NCBI GenBank assembly: GCA_030613605.1
Contig: JAUWLO010000107.1
Location: 1-7,050 of the forward strand
DNA: 7,050 bases
Direction of reading: 5' to 3'
DNA from: Gammaproteobacteria bacterium
GTDB taxonomy: Bacteria > Pseudomonadota > Gammaproteobacteria > SZUA-152
Positions 5,004 through 7,050 of this stretch are shown piece after piece. A program made the position numbers and the translations under genes. Under the pieces are notes generated by a model that was not told the origin of the DNA, ran no database searches, and saw only the letters and a list, made by a program, of their open reading frames with translations. Numbering within the stretch: position 1 is the first letter of the stretch; every line of letters begins with the position of its first letter.

Positions 5004-5543
5004 CTAACGGTTACCAGCCAACATATCCCGCATTCTGGCCCGAGCCCGATGAATGCGGGATTTAAGCGTCCCCACAGGTGTATCCAGCATGGATTCCAAC
5101 TCAACCAGCCGATACCCCTCAATATCATGCAAGGTCAGCAATACCCTGTGGTCTTCTGATAATCGATTAAATGCCGCCTGAATCTCGTTTATTCGTTGAT
5201 CCTCAGCCAACACCATATCTGGCGTAAAATCGTCAGAAACTGTGGTTTCATAAAACGCCGTTTCGTCATCAATTAGTTCCAATGGAGAACGAGTTTTTTT
5301 CCGATAACCGTCCACAAACATGCGGTATAACGATGTTGTCATCCAGGGGCGTAATTTCTCCACCTTTTCCAGCTCGGCTCGTTTGGGATAAAGCTTGATG
5401 AGCAGATCCTGGACCAGATCCTCGGCATCTTCCTGGTTACCGCAAAAACGGAATGCCAACCGGTACAGGTAATTAATATGCGGGTGAACCAGCGTCTCAA
5501 ATGTTGAAGCTGGCTCTTTACCTGGAAATGGGAGAATTTTCAT
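5004..5543 (-). CDS. ECF-family RNA polymerase sigma factor
   Basis: A 179-residue group IV (extracytoplasmic function) sigma factor. Region 2 spans about 16-83, with YRLAFRFCGNQEDAEDLVQD (27-46) giving the core-binding and -10 recognition helices. Region 4 spans about 120-175, with the helix-turn-helix ending TLKSRIHRARARM, which reads the -35. The linker between them lacks sigma region 3, as in all ECF factors, and there is no SnoaL-type extension. It is followed by a membrane anti-sigma gene, so it probably responds to an envelope signal. A GGAACC-N16-CGTGT promoter upstream predicts autoregulation. ATG 5541-5543 is the only canonical start before an in-frame stop at 5586-5588, yet no ribosome binding site precedes it; the leader would be about 107 bases and rich in T. 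The ECF subgroup cannot be fixed by eye. Confidence 0.93.
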   Translation of the reverse strand: MKILPFPGKEPASTFETLVHPHINYLYRLAFRFCGNQEDAEDLVQDLLIKLYPKRAELEKVEKLRPWMTTSLYRMFVDGYRKKTRSPLELIDDETAFYETTVSDDFTPDMVLAEDQRINEIQAAFNRLSEDHRVLLTLHDIEGYRLVELESMLDTPVGTLKSRIHRARARMRDMLAGNR

Positions 5544-5656
5544 AACAACACAATAATAACAATGAATGACTGCAGAATATCGAGGCTATTGGGCAATCGC
5601 ACCAACGAACAGGCGAGTAAACCGGTCAAGAATGCCACAATCAAGACTAATACAAC

Positions 5657-5684
5657 TACACGACAAACAGACCCATAAGGTTCC
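5657..5684 (-). promoter_or_regulatory. ECF-type promoter of the sigma factor gene
   Basis: On the minus strand, GGAACC (-35, 5679-5684) is followed by exactly 16 bases and CGTGTA (-10, 5657-5662). The -35 context GGAACCTT is identical over eight bases to the promoter before the anti-sigma gene, and the -10 core CGTGT is the same. Transcription would begin near 5650, leaving a leader of about 107 bases. Confidence 0.75.
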
Positions 5685-5711
5685 ACTTATTCACAAACAC
5701 CGTCTGAACGG

Positions 5712-5740
5712 TTGGCATCACACAAACTTGGCGCTACAGT
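5712..5740 (+). promoter_or_regulatory. Sigma-70-type promoter of the HD-GYP gene
   Basis: TTGGCA (5712-5717, five of six consensus bases) is separated by 17 bases from TACAGT (5735-5740, four of six). Transcription would begin near 5747, about 27 bases before the ATG. A short inverted repeat CCGT-CTGA-ACGG (5700-5711) directly adjoins the -35. The element is about 30 bases from the divergent ECF promoter. Confidence 0.6.
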
Positions 5741-5773
5741 AGAGACAACTCACAAGCCACGAGAAACACGGCC

Positions 5774-6901
5774 ATGTTTGACCATAAAGACACATTAGAA
5801 GAACTCAATAAAAACCTTCCGCTGGGCGAAAAGCTCAAAAGCGTGCATGGCACCATTCAAAAACAATTCAGTTTTGTCGACAGAATTGCGGTCGCCATTT
5901 ACGACCACAAAACTGACATGCTGAAAACCTATGTGCACAGCAGCGGCGACCAGAAACCGCTAAATCATTACCAGTCACCACTGGCTGATTCGTCCTCACT
6001 GTCAGAGATCGTTAAACAGCGCAAACCGCGTGTGGTAAATGACCTTTCTATTTTTTCTCAAGGCACACTAGAGCACACCAAAAAAATAAAGAAACAGGGT
6101 TATGCATCCAGTTACACCATGCCCATGTTTGTTAACGATATATTTTTTGGTTTTGTATTTTTCAACTCCAACCAGAAAGATGCCTTTATTGATGATGTGC
6201 TGCACTATTTTGATCTAATTGGTCACCTTATCTCGCTACTCATCATCAATGAGCAAACCTCGGTGCGCACCATGCTAGCCACTGTTAAAACTGCGCACAA
6301 TATGACGCATGAGCGTGACAATGAAACAGGCGCACACATTGACCGCATGTCGCGTTATTCTCGTCTAATCGCTGTGCATATTGCAGATAAACATGACCTG
6401 GATGATGAATACATCGAAAATGTATTTCTATTTTCCCCTCTGCATGATTTAGGGAAAATCGCTATTGCCGACGATATCCTGAAAAAACCCGGCAAACTCT
6501 CTGAGTCAGAATCAACGATTATGAAAACCCATGCTCATAAGGGGAGGGAAATAATTGACAGCATGATAGAAAACCATGGCCTGGATAGTTTTGAAAACAT
6601 CAACATCCTGCGCAATATTGCCGAATACCATCATGAGGCCGTCAATGGTACCGGTTATCCAAATGGAATATCTGGCGATGCAATCCCACTAGAAGCACGC
6701 ATTGTTGCCGTTGCCGATGTGTTTGACGCGCTCACCAGCAAACGTCCTTACAAAGAAGCCTGGAGCAACCATGATTCCTACGCCATGCTGCAACGTCTGG
6801 CAGGCGGCCAACTCGATAGAGAATGCGTTGACGCCCTTATCGCCAACAAAGAACAGGTGGAAGTCATCCAGAAAGAATTTTCAGAAGACAGATTCGGTTA
6901 A
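5774..6901 (+). CDS. GAF/HD-GYP cyclic-di-GMP phosphodiesterase
   Basis: A 375-residue cytoplasmic protein expected to hydrolyse cyclic di-GMP and so lower levels of this second messenger. Residues about 15-155 look like a GAF sensor domain (for example YTMPMFVNDIFFGFVFFN), with no membrane segment or signal peptide. Residues about 165-365 form the HD-GYP domain. Putative metal ligands are all present: E184 and H188 (NETGAH), H224-D225 (LHDLGKIAI), H253, H286-H287 (YHHE) and D315 (VADVFDAL). The GYP triad is at 294-296 within NGTGYP, and FDALTSKRPYK (317-327) is typical. Nothing needed for catalysis appears lost, so it is probably active. The ligand of the GAF domain is unknown. It is divergent from the ECF sigma gene with a 230-base shared control region. 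Its ribosome binding site is poor (GAGA about 10 bases before the ATG). Confidence 0.92.
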   Translation: MFDHKDTLEELNKNLPLGEKLKSVHGTIQKQFSFVDRIAVAIYDHKTDMLKTYVHSSGDQKPLNHYQSPLADSSSLSEIVKQRKPRVVNDLSIFSQGTLEHTKKIKKQGYASSYTMPMFVNDIFFGFVFFNSNQKDAFIDDVLHYFDLIGHLISLLIINEQTSVRTMLATVKTAHNMTHERDNETGAHIDRMSRYSRLIAVHIADKHDLDDEYIENVFLFSPLHDLGKIAIADDILKKPGKLSESESTIMKTHAHKGREIIDSMIENHGLDSFENINILRNIAEYHHEAVNGTGYPNGISGDAIPLEARIVAVADVFDALTSKRPYKEAWSNHDSYAMLQRLAGGQLDRECVDALIANKEQVEVIQKEFSEDRFG

Positions 6902-6945
6902 TCGTTGCTAGTAACCAACAACAACAAATTACCACCTTCCAAAAA

Positions 6946-7050
6946 TTGCACGCACCTTCTTCACTCAAAGACCGTCCCGTACTCATTACTGGCTGCTCCA
7001 GCGGTATCGGATACTGTGTCGCCCACGGTTTACACCAACGTGGATATAAC
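6946..7050 (+). CDS. Short-chain dehydrogenase/reductase (5' part only)
   Basis: The first 35 codons of an SDR-family NAD(P)-dependent oxidoreductase, cut by the right edge. The frame encodes SLKDRPVLITGCSSGIGYCV, with the nucleotide-binding motif TGxxxGIG at about residues 15-22. This corresponds to beta-1, the glycine loop and the start of helix alpha-A. The VLITGCSSGIG string resembles YbbO-type SDRs, but substrate and subgroup cannot be judged without the catalytic Tyr-x-x-x-Lys, which is outside the window. The frame has no ATG or GTG between an upstream stop (6829-6831) and the motif, so TTG at 6946-6948 is the best start; no ribosome binding site is evident. It follows the HD-GYP stop by 44 bases on the same strand, with no terminator between, so cotranscription is possible. 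Confidence 0.75.
   Translation, partial: MHAPSSLKDRPVLITGCSSGIGYCVAHGLHQRGYN

Noticed and set aside
5252..5280. GGAACT-N17-CGTTTT, ECF-promoter-like, inside the sigma gene
   Set aside because: It has 17 rather than 16 bases of spacing, a different -10, and lies within coding sequence far from a start codon.

Overview
The window looks like chromosomal DNA of a gammaproteobacterium. A GacA/UvrY-type response regulator lies next to an AmgK-MurU cell-wall recycling pair, a combination typical of Pseudomonas and its relatives (Pseudomonadales, Cellvibrionales and Oceanospirillales in the broad sense). Base composition is moderate and coding is dense. I cannot name a genus. I see no rRNA, tRNA, insertion sequence, phage gene or CRISPR array.

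Layout, left to right. (1) 1-155, minus strand: the first 51 codons of a gacA/uvrY-like regulator, cut by the window edge. Its leader (156-279) holds a perfect 20-bp palindrome and a hairpin beside the ribosome binding site. (2) 280-2032, minus: amgK then murU, the anomeric kinase and uridylyltransferase that recycle MurNAc to UDP-MurNAc. A perfect 11-bp inverted repeat abuts the amgK ribosome binding site. (3) 2154-3479, minus: a secreted protein with about three TPRs followed by a predicted outer-membrane beta-barrel that ends in Phe. Three 15-bp tandem repeats run over its stop codon. (4) 3561-5543, minus: a cell-surface signalling cluster in the order ECF sigma factor, membrane anti-sigma factor with an H-x3-C-x2-C zinc motif, then a small secreted Asp/Glu/His-rich protein, closed by a strong intrinsic terminator. 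(5) 5774-6901, plus: a cytoplasmic GAF/HD-GYP cyclic-di-GMP phosphodiesterase, divergent from the sigma gene. (6) 6946-7050, plus: the start of a short-chain dehydrogenase, cut by the window edge.

The most useful observation is a pair of matching ECF-type promoters, GGAACC-N16-CGTGT. One lies before the sigma gene and one before the anti-sigma gene, with identical 16-base spacing. They predict that the sigma factor transcribes its own gene and its anti-sigma gene separately, and they give a concrete motif for finding the rest of its regulon. The small acidic His-containing protein sits in the same terminator-bounded unit and is therefore a candidate effector or ligand-binding partner of this envelope-sensing system. 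The TPR/beta-barrel gene is next downstream but beyond the terminator, with its own TATAAT-containing promoter, so its link to the sigma system is only by position.
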